Numbered from the stretch's first letter, positions 51,832-60,765 are shown. The stretch is 64,000 bases of DNA from Candidatus Zixiibacteriota bacterium (GCA_024280775.1 JAJRPM010000010.1:124001-188000), one strand, 5' to 3'. Notes: generated by a model not told the origin, from the sequence alone. A program made the numbers and translations.

Positions 51832-53551
51832 CGATAGTATCTTTCATAGGACTGCCGCTTGGTTCGCTATCAACGCTACACTCTCCAAATTGCCAATACT
51901 GACCAAATTGATTGTATTTAGCCGCAATCGGCATACGCCGCCCACTACCGAAAGACTTTGAAGTGACCCGCAATCCCGGCGGCGCCTGGCGGCGTTTATA
52001 CTCATTTCTATCAACAGCCTCCACTACCCAACGAATCACCTCAGGAGGAACTTCATCGGAAACCAGGTCTTCAGCCGAACAACGGTCCTCAACATAACAA
52101 TGAAGGATTCTATCGAGAACCTCATAAGATGGCAAAGTGTCCTGATCCGCCTGATTCGGACGTAACTCAGCCGATGGCGGTTTATCAATTATTTCCTGCG
52201 GTATTTTTTCACTGGAACAATTAATATACTTAGCAAGATTGTAAACCTCGGTCTTAGGCACATCAGAGAGAACGCTCAGACCACCGCTCATATCCCCATA
52301 AAGTGTGCAATATCCCACCGCCATCTCGCTCTTATTACCGGTCGAAAGAGTCAGATAGCCAAACTTGTTGGCATAGGCCATCAGAATATTCCCGCGGACC
52401 CGCGCCTGCAGATTCTCCTGAGTTATTCCAATTTCTGTCGGTTCCATATCAGGGCTTAAGGTATCCAAATATGACTCATAAACATTCTCAATCGGAATAG
52501 TCTTCATAGTCACACCATAATTCTCAGCCAGCTTCCTTGAATCAGTTATACTCCCCTCAGATGAATACAGCGACGGCATACAAATCCCCAGCATGTTCTC
52601 AGCGCCCAGCGCTTCAACTGCCAGAGCCAATGTCACCGCCGAGTCAATCCCACCGGAGAGTCCAAGAATAGCTTTGGTAAATCCGCACTTATGCGCATAA
52701 TCGCGAAGCCCAAGCACAAGCGCGTCATGAACCGTAGCGATTTCCGTCCGCGCCTGAAACAAACTCGCCTGCCCCGTCTTTTCAGAATCGATAGTGACAA
52801 CTTCCTCAACAAACCCCGACAATACCGCATTCGGTACACCACACTTATCAAAACTCAAACTATGCCCATCAAAAATCAGCTCGTCATTGGCCCCCACCTG
52901 ATTAACAAATACCAAGGGAATCCCATGTTTGCGAGAGTGGTCTGAAAGAAGTTTGAAACGGGTTTTGATTTTGTAGACATTGAAAGGAGAGGCCGAAAGA
53001 TTCAATATTATGCTTGCGCCCTTATTGGCCAGAGAGCCTATAGGGTCAGTGTCATAGTTTCGCGCTGTCAAACCCAGTGAGGTGTCAGTCCATGCGTCCT
53101 CGCAGATACTAATACCGAGCGTCTCACCCTTAAATTGAACCACATCAATCTTATCAGCAGGTTGAAAATAGCGCGCCTCGTCAAAGACATCATAGGTTGG
53201 CAACAGCGACTTAACTTGTGTGTATACAATTCGTCCGTCAACAATAAGAAAGGCCGCGTTGTGCAACCTTCTACCGCCCGACTTTGGATTCAGCTCCGGC
53301 GCACCGATAAGAATCCCTACTCCTGGAATCTCAGCGCTGATCTTGCAAAGTAAACGCAGCGCTTCCTCCACTCTGCGTATCACCCGAGGTCGCTCAAGCA
53401 GATCCTGCGGCGGATAACCAGTAAGGAACATCTCTGAAAACACAACTAAATCTGTTTCGGACGCAACCTTCCGAAATGTCTCAATAGCGCGACGTGTATT
53501 TCCTTCCACATCACCAACTATCGGATTGAGTTGCGCTAAAGTAATTCGCAT
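51824..53551 (-). CDS. nadE: Glutamine-dependent NAD+ synthetase
   Basis: A 575-residue two-domain enzyme that makes NAD+ from nicotinic acid adenine dinucleotide. The N-terminal nitrilase-type glutaminase has the triad Glu40 (VVFSEMFLTGYPP), Lys114 (TQVKSLLPTYDVFDE) and Cys150 (GISICEDAWTD). The C-terminal synthetase has the ATP P-loop GLSGGIDSAVTLALA, STGNKSEMAVGYCTLYGDMSGGLSVLSDVPKT and the closing RMPIAAKYN. It is the first gene of an overlapping nadE-kynU-kynB operon, which joins NAD synthesis to kynurenine metabolism. Confidence 0.96.
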   Translation of the reverse strand: MRITLAQLNPIVGDVEGNTRRAIETFRKVASETDLVVFSEMFLTGYPPQDLLERPRVIRRVEEALRLLCKISAEIPGVGILIGAPELNPKSGGRRLHNAAFLIVDGRIVYTQVKSLLPTYDVFDEARYFQPADKIDVVQFKGETLGISICEDAWTDTSLGLTARNYDTDPIGSLANKGASIILNLSASPFNVYKIKTRFKLLSDHSRKHGIPLVFVNQVGANDELIFDGHSLSFDKCGVPNAVLSGFVEEVVTIDSEKTGQASLFQARTEIATVHDALVLGLRDYAHKCGFTKAILGLSGGIDSAVTLALAVEALGAENMLGICMPSLYSSEGSITDSRKLAENYGVTMKTIPIENVYESYLDTLSPDMEPTEIGITQENLQARVRGNILMAYANKFGYLTLSTGNKSEMAVGYCTLYGDMSGGLSVLSDVPKTEVYNLAKYINCSSEKIPQEIIDKPPSAELRPNQADQDTLPSYEVLDRILHCYVEDRCSAEDLVSDEVPPEVIRWVVEAVDRNEYKRRQAPPGLRVTSKSFGSGRRMPIAAKYNQFGQYWQFGECSVDSEPSGSPMKDTIDE

Positions 53552-53586
53552 ATTTCTCTCACTCGCTTAACACCATCTCGCAGACT

Positions 53587-54207
53587 CTAAAGCAAACTCT
53601 CTATCTTAGAAGTTAGCTCATCTGAAAGCGGCTCAACGCCGGACTCAAAACGACCAATGATATTTCCTTCACGATCCAACAAAAACTTATGGAAGTTCCA
53701 GGAAATATCTCCAGCAGGATCGCTGTGCGTGGTCAAATAGGCAAACAACGGATGCTGATCGTCACCCTTAACACTCACCTTACTCATCATCGGAAATGTC
53801 ACCGAAAACTTTGACTGGCAGAATTTCATAATCTCTTCGTCACTGCCCGGCTCTTGTCCACCAAAATTATTCGCCGGAAACCCGATAACCGTCAATCCAC
53901 GCTCATGATACTTCAAATAGAGTTTCTGCAAATCTTCATATTGAGGCGTATAGCCACATTCGCTCGCCACATTCACCACCAAAACCACATCACCAGAAAA
54001 ATCAGCCAATTTACTCGGCTGTCCTTCAATAGTGTTGAAACCTATCTCCAACGAGTTCTTGGTATCATTCCCTACGTTCATTGCCACTCCCTTTTGCAGA
54101 CTGCCATCACCCTTGTCCAATGCCGCATCGCCGTCTGATTTCTGTCCACTGCAAGCCCCCAACATGGCGAAACAGACCACGCTGGCCAATACTGTACTTT
54201 TGCTCAC
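53587..54207 (-). CDS. Glutathione peroxidase-family lipoprotein (thioredoxin-type)
   Basis: A 206-residue peroxidase with a lipoprotein signal (MSKSTVLASVVCFAMLGAC, Cys19), hence probably envelope-located. The thioredoxin-fold domain (from about 52) has the peroxidatic Cys84 in NVASECGYTPQYEDLQ, FPANNFGGQEPGS (where FPCNQ is usual), the resolving-Cys candidate in MKFCQSKFSVTFPMM, and ISWNFHKFLLDREG. The second Cys suggests thioredoxin-like rather than glutathione reductant. The start is GTG 54207, with GAGG five bases upstream. It is divergent from umuDC; the shared 279-bp region holds GAAC repeats. Confidence 0.9.
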   Translation of the reverse strand: MSKSTVLASVVCFAMLGACSGQKSDGDAALDKGDGSLQKGVAMNVGNDTKNSLEIGFNTIEGQPSKLADFSGDVVLVVNVASECGYTPQYEDLQKLYLKYHERGLTVIGFPANNFGGQEPGSDEEIMKFCQSKFSVTFPMMSKVSVKGDDQHPLFAYLTTHSDPAGDISWNFHKFLLDREGNIIGRFESGVEPLSDELTSKIESLL

Positions 54208-54451
54208 ATTTACCTCTTTGTATTCCTGATGCTAGTTTCAATCCAAAGCATGCTCTCGCACACGTAACCACATACCGCCCCCGCTTGTTCCTGATTGCCA
54301 TACGCTTACCTGCAAGGTACGCCCTTTCACTATCCCACGCAACCAAATTGTCCCATCCTCACTCCTCAAAGCATCTAGAAGCGGAAGTGACACAAAAGTG
54401 ATAGCTCAGCCCATTCTCACTCTCGATATTGCCCAGAATGCGCCAATGCAA

Positions 54452-54481
54452 GAACCATCAGGAACCATCAGGAACAATCGA
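54452..54481 (+). promoter_or_regulatory. Three phased 10-bp direct repeats before umuD (candidate operator)
   Basis: GAACCATCAG, GAACCATCAG and GAACAATCGA follow each other without gap, giving GAAC-N6-GAAC-N6-GAAC, one turn of helix per unit, ending five bases before the umuD ATG. An inverted 11-bp copy (TTGTTCCTGAT, 54285-54295) of ATCAGGAACAA (54467-54477) lies nearer the divergent peroxidase gene. Alphaproteobacterial LexA binds GAAC/GTTC direct repeats spaced by seven, so a related SOS operator is possible. No classical CTG-N10-CAG box was seen. Confidence 0.4.
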
Positions 54482-54486
54482 CAACT

Positions 54487-54870
54487 ATGACAGTGAATTC
54501 AACACCAATCCAACCTCCACCCAATGACAGCCGCCCCGGAGCCCGCTCAACAGCCGGATTCCCCTCACCAGCAGACGACTACGTAGAGCGCCCGCTCGAT
54601 CTAAACCGCCTGCTAATCAAACGCCCGGCGGCCACCTTCTTCATGCGCGCCAGCGGAAACCACCTCCGTGACACCGGTATCGCAAATCATGACCTGTTGA
54701 TTATCGACAGAGCGCGTGAGGTAACCTCCAGCTCAATTGTCATCGCGCTAGTCAATGGCGAACTTCAGTTACGTCGCTTTTCAACGCTGAAACCCGAAAC
54801 TCAATCGCCTGGCGACTCCCATGAAATCTGGGGAGTTGTAACCTGTGTCATACACGAATTCAACGACTAG
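54487..54870 (+). CDS. umuD: UmuD-like protein with substituted catalytic Ser and Lys
   Basis: A 127-residue homologue of UmuD, the partner of DNA polymerase V. AGFPSPADDYVERPLDLNRLLIKRP and ATFFMRASG align gap-free with E. coli UmuD (CGFPSPAADYVEQ...; KASGDSM) at an offset of one residue. The E. coli cleavage site Cys24-Gly25 corresponds to Ala23-Gly24. Catalytic Ser60 corresponds to His59 (SGNHL instead of SGDSM) and Lys97 to Arg96 (NGELQLRRF), so the protease dyad is absent and self-cleavage is not expected. The N-terminal arm is Pro-rich. The 3' end overlaps umuC by 26 bases. Function as a non-cleaved UmuC partner is an inference. Confidence 0.85.
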   Translation: MTVNSTPIQPPPNDSRPGARSTAGFPSPADDYVERPLDLNRLLIKRPAATFFMRASGNHLRDTGIANHDLLIIDRAREVTSSSIVIALVNGELQLRRFSTLKPETQSPGDSHEIWGVVTCVIHEFND

Positions 54871-56221
54871 TTCTTCCGGTAGTGATTCGCAGGCGTTACA
54901 TCCATTCGCCTTGGTGGATTGCGACAATTTCTATGTTTCCTGTGAGCGCGTTTTCGCCCCGGAGTTAAGAAACCGGCCAGTGGTGGTTCTCTCCAACAAT
55001 GACGGCTGTATAATCTCACGCTCCGCCGAAGCCAAGGCGCTGGAGATTAAGATGGGCGCGCCTCTGCATCATGTAACGCCTCTCATCAAATCAGCCAATG
55101 TAGCGGTACGCTCATCGAACTACGCGCTCTACGGCGATATGTCCAGCCGCGTGAAACGCGTTTTGGAGCAGTTCTCTCCAGAGATAGAAATGTACTCCAT
55201 CGACGAAGCCTTCCTGCGGCTCTCCACTCTGCACACAGCAACCAGCGAGGCGACAACTATCCGTCAACGAGTCCTGCGCTGGACTGGCATTCCCGTATCA
55301 ATCGGCATCGCCGAAACCAAAACCCTCGCCAAAATAGCCAGCAAAATCGCCAAAACCAACAACGGCATCTGCAATCTAATCGAACGCACCGACCGCGACC
55401 ACCTGCTATCTGAAACACCTGTAACCAAGATTTGGGGAATTGGCAAACGCCACGGAACCTGGCTGAAAACCCAAGGTGTCAAAACCGCGCTACAATTACG
55501 CGCTATCGACGACACTCTAATCCGTCGTCGCGCCGGAGTCACCGGATTGCGTACAGTATGGGAACTGCGTGGTCGCTCCTGCCTGCCACTAACGATGGTC
55601 ATCCCCACTCGCAAAGGCATCACCTGCTCTCGCTCCTTCGGAAAACGCACCCGCAACCGCAATCAACTACGCGAAGCCGTAGCCTCCTATGCTTCGCGCG
55701 CCGGCGAGAAACTTCGCCGTGACCGCTCAACCGCCGGAGCTCTGACAGTCTTCCTGATGACCAACCGTTTCTCAACTGAACCACAGTACTCAAAATCAGC
55801 GCTGTTGACAGTCAGCCCCCCAAGTGACAATGACCACACTCTAATCCAACTGGCGCTGGCTGGATTCGAAAGAATCTACCGTCCCGAATACCGCTACCAC
55901 AAAGCCGGTGTCACACTAACAGACCTCACCCCCGCCGGCGAAACCCAAACCGACCTATTCACACCACTACAAACCACCGGCGCCACAAACCTCAGCCACC
56001 TATTGGATTCCGTCAACAACACCCACGGAGCCGGAACCATCCGCTACGCCGTCACCGGCATAGACAAACCCTGGCGCATGCGCTCCAACTACCGCTCCCC
56101 CTGCTACACGACCCGCTGGTCCGACCTCCTGCAAATCCCCACAGGCGGCAGGCCCGTTCCGTCCTGTCGTGCCGAGGGAAGAGAGTATCTACCCATGAAA
56201 AAGCGGCTCGCAAAGAGCTAG
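54845..56221 (+). CDS. umuC: Y-family DNA polymerase V catalytic subunit
   Basis: A 458-residue translesion polymerase. FALVDCDNFYVSCERVF carries the first metal-binding Asp; VVVLSNNDGCIISRSAEAKALEIKMGAP is the UmuC fingers signature; the second acidic motif is MYSIDEAFLRL. The helix-hairpin-helix thumb region (TPVTKIWGIGKRHGTWLKTQGVKTALQL) and little-finger domain (TCSRSFGKRTRNRNQLREAVASYASRAGEKLRRD) follow, then the conserved QTDLF-type end. It starts at GTG 54845 with GGGGAG nine bases upstream, inside umuD. Catalytic residues are intact, in contrast to its partner. Confidence 0.93.
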   Translation: MSYTNSTTSSSGSDSQALHPFALVDCDNFYVSCERVFAPELRNRPVVVLSNNDGCIISRSAEAKALEIKMGAPLHHVTPLIKSANVAVRSSNYALYGDMSSRVKRVLEQFSPEIEMYSIDEAFLRLSTLHTATSEATTIRQRVLRWTGIPVSIGIAETKTLAKIASKIAKTNNGICNLIERTDRDHLLSETPVTKIWGIGKRHGTWLKTQGVKTALQLRAIDDTLIRRRAGVTGLRTVWELRGRSCLPLTMVIPTRKGITCSRSFGKRTRNRNQLREAVASYASRAGEKLRRDRSTAGALTVFLMTNRFSTEPQYSKSALLTVSPPSDNDHTLIQLALAGFERIYRPEYRYHKAGVTLTDLTPAGETQTDLFTPLQTTGATNLSHLLDSVNNTHGAGTIRYAVTGIDKPWRMRSNYRSPCYTTRWSDLLQIPTGGRPVPSCRAEGREYLPMKKRLAKS

Positions 56222-56284
56222 GCAAAGCAGCGCTCACAACACAAAGATAGTCACGATACTAGATTGTCTGGAATGTCAAATAGG

Positions 56285-57751
56285 TTAGAACGGTGAGAAA
56301 TCGCCTGAATCAGGAGGCATATCCCCGGAAGGAACTTCATCGGGCATGCGATATGACGGCGCGGCGTTTTCGAAACGCACATAGTCTTTGACAAAACTGA
56401 GTTTACAGGTTCCAACCGGACCATTACGCTGCTTGGCAATAATAATATCCGCCTGCCCTTCAACTTCAGCATACTTCGGATCATCATGACGAACATAGTA
56501 TTCCTCACGATACACAAACATAACCACATCAGCGTCCTGCTCAATTGCGCCAGACTCACGCAAATCAGATAGCTGTGGTCGTTTATCACTCCCCCGCTGT
56601 TCAACCATGCGCGAAAGCTGGCTACAGGCGATAACCGGAATGTTGAGTTCCTTGGCGAGCCCCTTCATTGAACGCGAAATCTGCGACATCTCCTGCTGGC
56701 GATTCTCAGAGCGCGCCGGACCAGACATCATTTGCATATAGTCAATAACAATCATGCCAATATCCCGCTGAGACTTCAAACGACGAGCTTTAGCCCGCAT
56801 CTCAAGCGCAGTCATTGTGCCAGTGTCATCAATATAAATCGGAGCCTCATGCAACGGCCCCGCCGCATTGCCAAGTTTTGACCAATCAGTGTCACGCAGT
56901 TTATGTGAACGCAAGCGATGTTGAGAAATCCGAGCTCGTCCGCAAATCATACGCAAGGCCAATGACTCCTTGGACATCTCAAGTGAGAAAACACCCACAC
57001 CAACGCCGTCCAAAGCGGCGTTCTCGGCAATGTTAAGCGCAAGAGCAGACTTCCCCATCGACGGACGACCGGCAATCACAATAAACTCTCCCGCATGAAA
57101 ACCACCGGTCTTCTCATCAATAGAATCAAACCCGCTCTTAACCCCGGATAGCCCGCCATCAGACTCCTGAAACAGCTCAATTTCCTTAAAAGTATGAGGC
57201 ACCAAATCCGCCATAGAAGAAAAACCCTTCTTCAGGCGAGATTCGGAAATCGCAAAAACCTTACTCTCGGCATAGTCCAGCAATTCCTCAACCGCCATAT
57301 CCTGAGTATGACAGCGCCTAACAATTTCAGTAGATACATCAATAAGCATACGCGAAGCCGCCTTCTTAGCGACAATATCCGCGTAATAAACCGCATTGGC
57401 TGTGGTAGCAATCCCCTCAACCAGCTCAATCAAGTACACACTACCGCCAACATTCTTAAGCGCTCCAAGTCGCTCAAGCTCATCGGTGACCGTAGTCACA
57501 TCAATCGGCTCGGACTTCTGAAACAGATTCAAGAATGCCTGAAATATGCTCTGATGTTTAGTAGAATAGAAACTCTCAGAATTGGACACCAACTCCATCG
57601 CCTCAGGAAGAACCCGATGGTCGCGAAGAATCGAACCAAGAATCGCCTGTTCAGCCTCAATCGAATGCGGCAAAACCCTCAGCCTCTCAGCCGGAGTGTC
57701 ACTAACTCCAAACCCCTTGAATCGCGAAGTATGTTCCCGAGTATCATCCAT
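56285..57751 (-). CDS. dnaB: Replicative DNA helicase
   Basis: A 488-residue hexameric helicase of the replisome. The N-terminal helical domain (LPHSIEAEQAILGSIL...) is joined by a linker to a RecA-like motor: Walker A IAGRPSMGKSALALNIAEN, SLEMSKESLALRMICGRA, Walker B MIVIDYMQMM, the H3-type QLSRMVEQRGSDKRPQLSDLRESGAIEQDADVVMFVYREEYY, and IIIAKQRNGPVGTCKLSF. No intein is present and length is normal. It lies 112 bp downstream of udg on the same strand and may be co-transcribed with the coaBC group. Confidence 0.97.
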   Translation of the reverse strand: MDDTREHTSRFKGFGVSDTPAERLRVLPHSIEAEQAILGSILRDHRVLPEAMELVSNSESFYSTKHQSIFQAFLNLFQKSEPIDVTTVTDELERLGALKNVGGSVYLIELVEGIATTANAVYYADIVAKKAASRMLIDVSTEIVRRCHTQDMAVEELLDYAESKVFAISESRLKKGFSSMADLVPHTFKEIELFQESDGGLSGVKSGFDSIDEKTGGFHAGEFIVIAGRPSMGKSALALNIAENAALDGVGVGVFSLEMSKESLALRMICGRARISQHRLRSHKLRDTDWSKLGNAAGPLHEAPIYIDDTGTMTALEMRAKARRLKSQRDIGMIVIDYMQMMSGPARSENRQQEMSQISRSMKGLAKELNIPVIACSQLSRMVEQRGSDKRPQLSDLRESGAIEQDADVVMFVYREEYYVRHDDPKYAEVEGQADIIIAKQRNGPVGTCKLSFVKDYVRFENAAPSYRMPDEVPSGDMPPDSGDFSPF

Positions 57752-57863
57752 GAACTCAGTATAAGACAGTCACAAGCATGCCGAAAGGGTAAAAAGCAAG
57801 TGACTGAAGTTATGAACAGGTAGTTTTCGTTACTAACAAGTAATCCACCGTGATGGAGCACAA

Positions 57864-58748
57864 TCAGCTCGTCAGACGCTTATACTCGGCCTCAACAACC
57901 TGCATATCCTCCCAACAGCCGCGTTTGAAATTGGGATTTCGTAAAAGCGCCGCGGGATGATAGGTAACCCTTAGCGGGATTCCCTGATAGAAATGCCATT
58001 GATTCCGCATTTTGCCCAAAGGAAGCTTAGTCTGAAGCAGAGCTTGCGCCGAGATTCTCCCCAAAGAGCAAATAAGTTTCGGCTTAACAATTGCAATTTG
58101 CTCTTTCAAATACGGAAAACAATGCTCCATCTCCTCAGGCTGAGGATCACGATTCCCCGGCGGACGGCATTTCAGGATATTGGCAATATAAACCTCCGAA
58201 CGAGTGAGCTTTATTGCTCCCAAAATCTTATCGAGCAACTGCCCACCCCGTCCAACAAATGGCTCACCCTGCAAGTCCTCATTCTTGCCCGGGGCCTCTC
58301 CAACAAACATCAAATCCGCAGTAGGAGAGCCAACACCATACACAAATTTGGTGCGCGTGGCGCCAAGAGGGCATTTCTGACACTCGCAGATTTGGGCGCG
58401 ATGTTCATCCAGTGAGGCGCATTGCGCCGCCTGGCCCGAGCCGATTTGAATGCCAGTTATCTCCGGGCCAAGCGTTGATTCAATCTTTGATTCGTGTTTA
58501 GATTCGCGTTTAGATTCGGCTGTAGTCTGCTCGGACATATTCTTTTCAGCAACTCCCTCTGCTCTCGCACTTTCGTTGTCGCTACCTTTGGAGCTTTCGA
58601 TATTATTGCGTTGACTCACTATCAAATCATTTGTCAATTCAGAAACACGCTCGCGATCAATTATGAGCCCTCCAGAAAGCTGTGTTCCGGTACGTGATGC
58701 GCGCCGCAACATTTCAATCGCATCACCTGCATCGCCATCGGAGACCAT
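57864..58748 (-). CDS. Type-4 uracil-DNA glycosylase (Fe-S) with N-terminal extension
   Basis: A 294-residue DNA-repair enzyme that removes uracil from DNA. The catalytic domain (about 115-294) has the first two cluster cysteines in CECQKCPLGATRTKFVYGVG, the active-site motif FVGEAPGKNEDLQGEPFVGRGGQLLD, NILKCRPPGNRDPQPEEMEHCFPYL, and the end YHPAALLRNP. About 110 residues precede it, including tandem KRESKHESKIES-type charged repeats, longer than usual for the family and probably disordered. The ATG at 58748 shares one base with the coaBC stop (TGATG), giving coupled translation. Confidence 0.93.
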   Translation of the reverse strand: MVSDGDAGDAIEMLRRASRTGTQLSGGLIIDRERVSELTNDLIVSQRNNIESSKGSDNESARAEGVAEKNMSEQTTAESKRESKHESKIESTLGPEITGIQIGSGQAAQCASLDEHRAQICECQKCPLGATRTKFVYGVGSPTADLMFVGEAPGKNEDLQGEPFVGRGGQLLDKILGAIKLTRSEVYIANILKCRPPGNRDPQPEEMEHCFPYLKEQIAIVKPKLICSLGRISAQALLQTKLPLGKMRNQWHFYQGIPLRVTYHPAALLRNPNFKRGCWEDMQVVEAEYKRLTS

Positions 58749-60046
58749 CAATTCCCCTCAGATACGCTTCGCGAGGCTCTAAGATCCTGCAATCTTTGTA
58801 CTCGTCCCAATATCAACCTGGCTAATTCGCGCTTGCTCAACAGCTGTGTTTCTTCGACGTCACCATCACACATAATCAACGTAGCGCGATTGGTGTCACT
58901 ATTGGGTCCTGCATCACTGACACCCGCCGGATTCGCCACTATCATATCCAAATCTTTTGCGCGAAGTTTCCCCGTCGCATTCTCAAGCATATCATCGGTT
59001 TCAAGAGCAAACCCCACCACAACCAAACGGGAAGATTTTGCTTTCGCAACAGAAAGCAAAATATCAGGACTGGCGCTGAGTTTCATTTCTAGCTCACTGG
59101 AAGTTTTCTTGATTTTGCTCGTGGACATAGTAGTCGGCGCAAAATCGACTGGAGCCGCGGCCATCAGCAACAAATCCGCTTCCCTTACTGCCGCAAGAGT
59201 TGCGGACTGCATTTGCGAGGTAGTTTCCACCGCGACGAAAGCAACATCATCAGGAGGCGCCAGATTCGTAGGACCGCTGATAAGTGTCACATCAGCCCCC
59301 ATCTCTCGCGCGGCGACAGCGAGCGCATAGCCCATTTTGCCAGAGCTGTAGTTAGATATATAGCGCACCGGATCGATCGGCTCGCGGCAAGGACCGGCGG
59401 TAACAACCACCTTCTGCCCCGCAAAAGAGCCACTCCCCGCTAAGTTCTTCGCGACCTTTGATTCACCAAGTTTCCGGCTGGCGAAGAAGTCACACACTTC
59501 GGCAACAATCCTCTCCGGTTCAGCCATCCGACCAACACCATGTGTATGACACGCCATCTCGCCAATGTCCGGTTCAATTATAGTAAATCCAATAGAGCGT
59601 AGAAACTTTAGATTCTTCTTCGTTACCGGGTTCTCATACATGTTTGTATTCATTGACGGAGCCAACATCACAGGCCCGCTAAAGGCGCATAAAGTCGAAG
59701 TGAGAACATCATCAGATATACCTGACGCAATCTTGCCAATCAAATTAGCCGTAGTCGGCGCCAGCAGAAACACATCGGCCCAAAGAGCTGTATCAATGTG
59801 CTGAGTTCCAATAGGTTTATCAGAAGAGAAAAGCGCCGATTCGAGCGGGTTTTCAGAGAGCGTCTCAAGTGTGGCTCGCGTCGTGAATTGCAGAGCGTTA
59901 GCAGTTGCCAACACCCGAACCTCAGCGCCGGCCTTTACCAGCAATCGAATAATCAAAGGAGCTTTGTAAGCGGCTATGCCACCCGAAATCCCCAAAGCTA
60001 TCCTGACTCCCTGAAGCGAAGTGGATGATTTCTCGATTGTATTCAT
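58748..60046 (-). CDS. coaBC: Bifunctional phosphopantothenoylcysteine decarboxylase / phosphopantothenate-cysteine ligase
   Basis: A 432-residue enzyme making 4'-phosphopantetheine precursors for coenzyme A. The N-terminal CoaC flavoprotein has RIALGISGGIAAYKAPLIIRLL, the active His in IGTQHIDTALWADVFLLAPTTANLIGKIA, and PSMNTNMYENPVT. The CoaB domain starts near 200 with KVVVTAGPCREPIDPVRYISNYSSGKMGYALA, then MAAAPVDFAP, KIKK and LVVVGFALET. Length and motifs are normal. It lies between the DUF494 gene (44 bp upstream) and the overlapping udg. Confidence 0.96.
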   Translation of the reverse strand: MNTIEKSSTSLQGVRIALGISGGIAAYKAPLIIRLLVKAGAEVRVLATANALQFTTRATLETLSENPLESALFSSDKPIGTQHIDTALWADVFLLAPTTANLIGKIASGISDDVLTSTLCAFSGPVMLAPSMNTNMYENPVTKKNLKFLRSIGFTIIEPDIGEMACHTHGVGRMAEPERIVAEVCDFFASRKLGESKVAKNLAGSGSFAGQKVVVTAGPCREPIDPVRYISNYSSGKMGYALAVAAREMGADVTLISGPTNLAPPDDVAFVAVETTSQMQSATLAAVREADLLLMAAAPVDFAPTTMSTSKIKKTSSELEMKLSASPDILLSVAKAKSSRLVVVGFALETDDMLENATGKLRAKDLDMIVANPAGVSDAGPNSDTNRATLIMCDGDVEETQLLSKRELARLILGRVQRLQDLRASRSVSEGN

Positions 60047-60090
60047 AATTGGAACTGCTAATCTTTAACAGTGAGACTAGTGAGCGGCGC

Positions 60091-60564
60091 TCAATTCGCA
60101 AATGAGGAATCGTCACCGTGGGAATTCATCCCGTGATGATTCAAAGTAGCGCGTTGCTCACTAAAAAGTGCGCCGGAAACAATTGACTTCATTTCATCGA
60201 TACACATGGCGTGACGTCCGGACTGTGCGCAAGCCTCAACCACTTCCTCAAAATCAGTAGCGCGCAGAATACCCAACTTCACTAGCTGAATCAGGTAACC
60301 CACAGCGCGTGAGGAAAGCGCGATTCGTTCGCGAGGCGACAGAATCCGCACTGAAGATTCCCAGGCGCGTGACGACTTGCTCGAAGTAGTCACATCATTA
60401 CCGTAACGGTCAAACATCCAACTGCAGGCCAGAGTTATTTCACGCTCGGTGAACCCGCGAGATTGCAAGTCAATAGCCAGTTCATTGTAATGCGCAACCT
60501 CTCCCACTGCGCCTCGCAGGCGGGAGACCATAAACACCACAATTTCAAGCACTCGTTCGTTCAT
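60091..60564 (-). CDS. DUF494 (Smg-like) protein
   Basis: A 157-residue helical protein of the DUF494/Smg family: MNERVLEIVVFMVSRLRG, a middle with LAIDLQSRGFTEREITLACSWMFD, RILSPRERIALSSRAVGYLIQLVKLGILRATDFEEVVEACAQSG and a conserved Cys-Ile-Asp-Glu-Met-Lys stretch. Function is unknown; in E. coli smg lies next to dprA. Here it is the first gene of a run with coaBC and udg. The C-terminal tail (from about 140) is His/Asn-rich and variable. Confidence 0.88.
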   Translation of the reverse strand: MNERVLEIVVFMVSRLRGAVGEVAHYNELAIDLQSRGFTEREITLACSWMFDRYGNDVTTSSKSSRAWESSVRILSPRERIALSSRAVGYLIQLVKLGILRATDFEEVVEACAQSGRHAMCIDEMKSIVSGALFSEQRATLNHHGMNSHGDDSSFAN

Positions 60565-60765
60565 ATTTCTTTTCGCACTCGATATGACATCCTTTTATAC
60601 AACGGAGACTACTCAGATTTACTATCAAGTCCCCACTGACTTGCTAATGCAAATGTACGACATCAAGGATTAGGTTGCAAGAGTGTAAGCCAAGCAACTT
60701 GAAAAATGCGACATGTAAATGTTGGGAGCTATGTTGCTTGGGATGACGGCGCTAGAGTAAACAAC

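Noticed and set aside
57194-57823. Plus-strand 209-codon open frame
   Set aside because: Antisense shadow of dnaB; composition is Asn/Arg/Lys-rich without recognisable domains.
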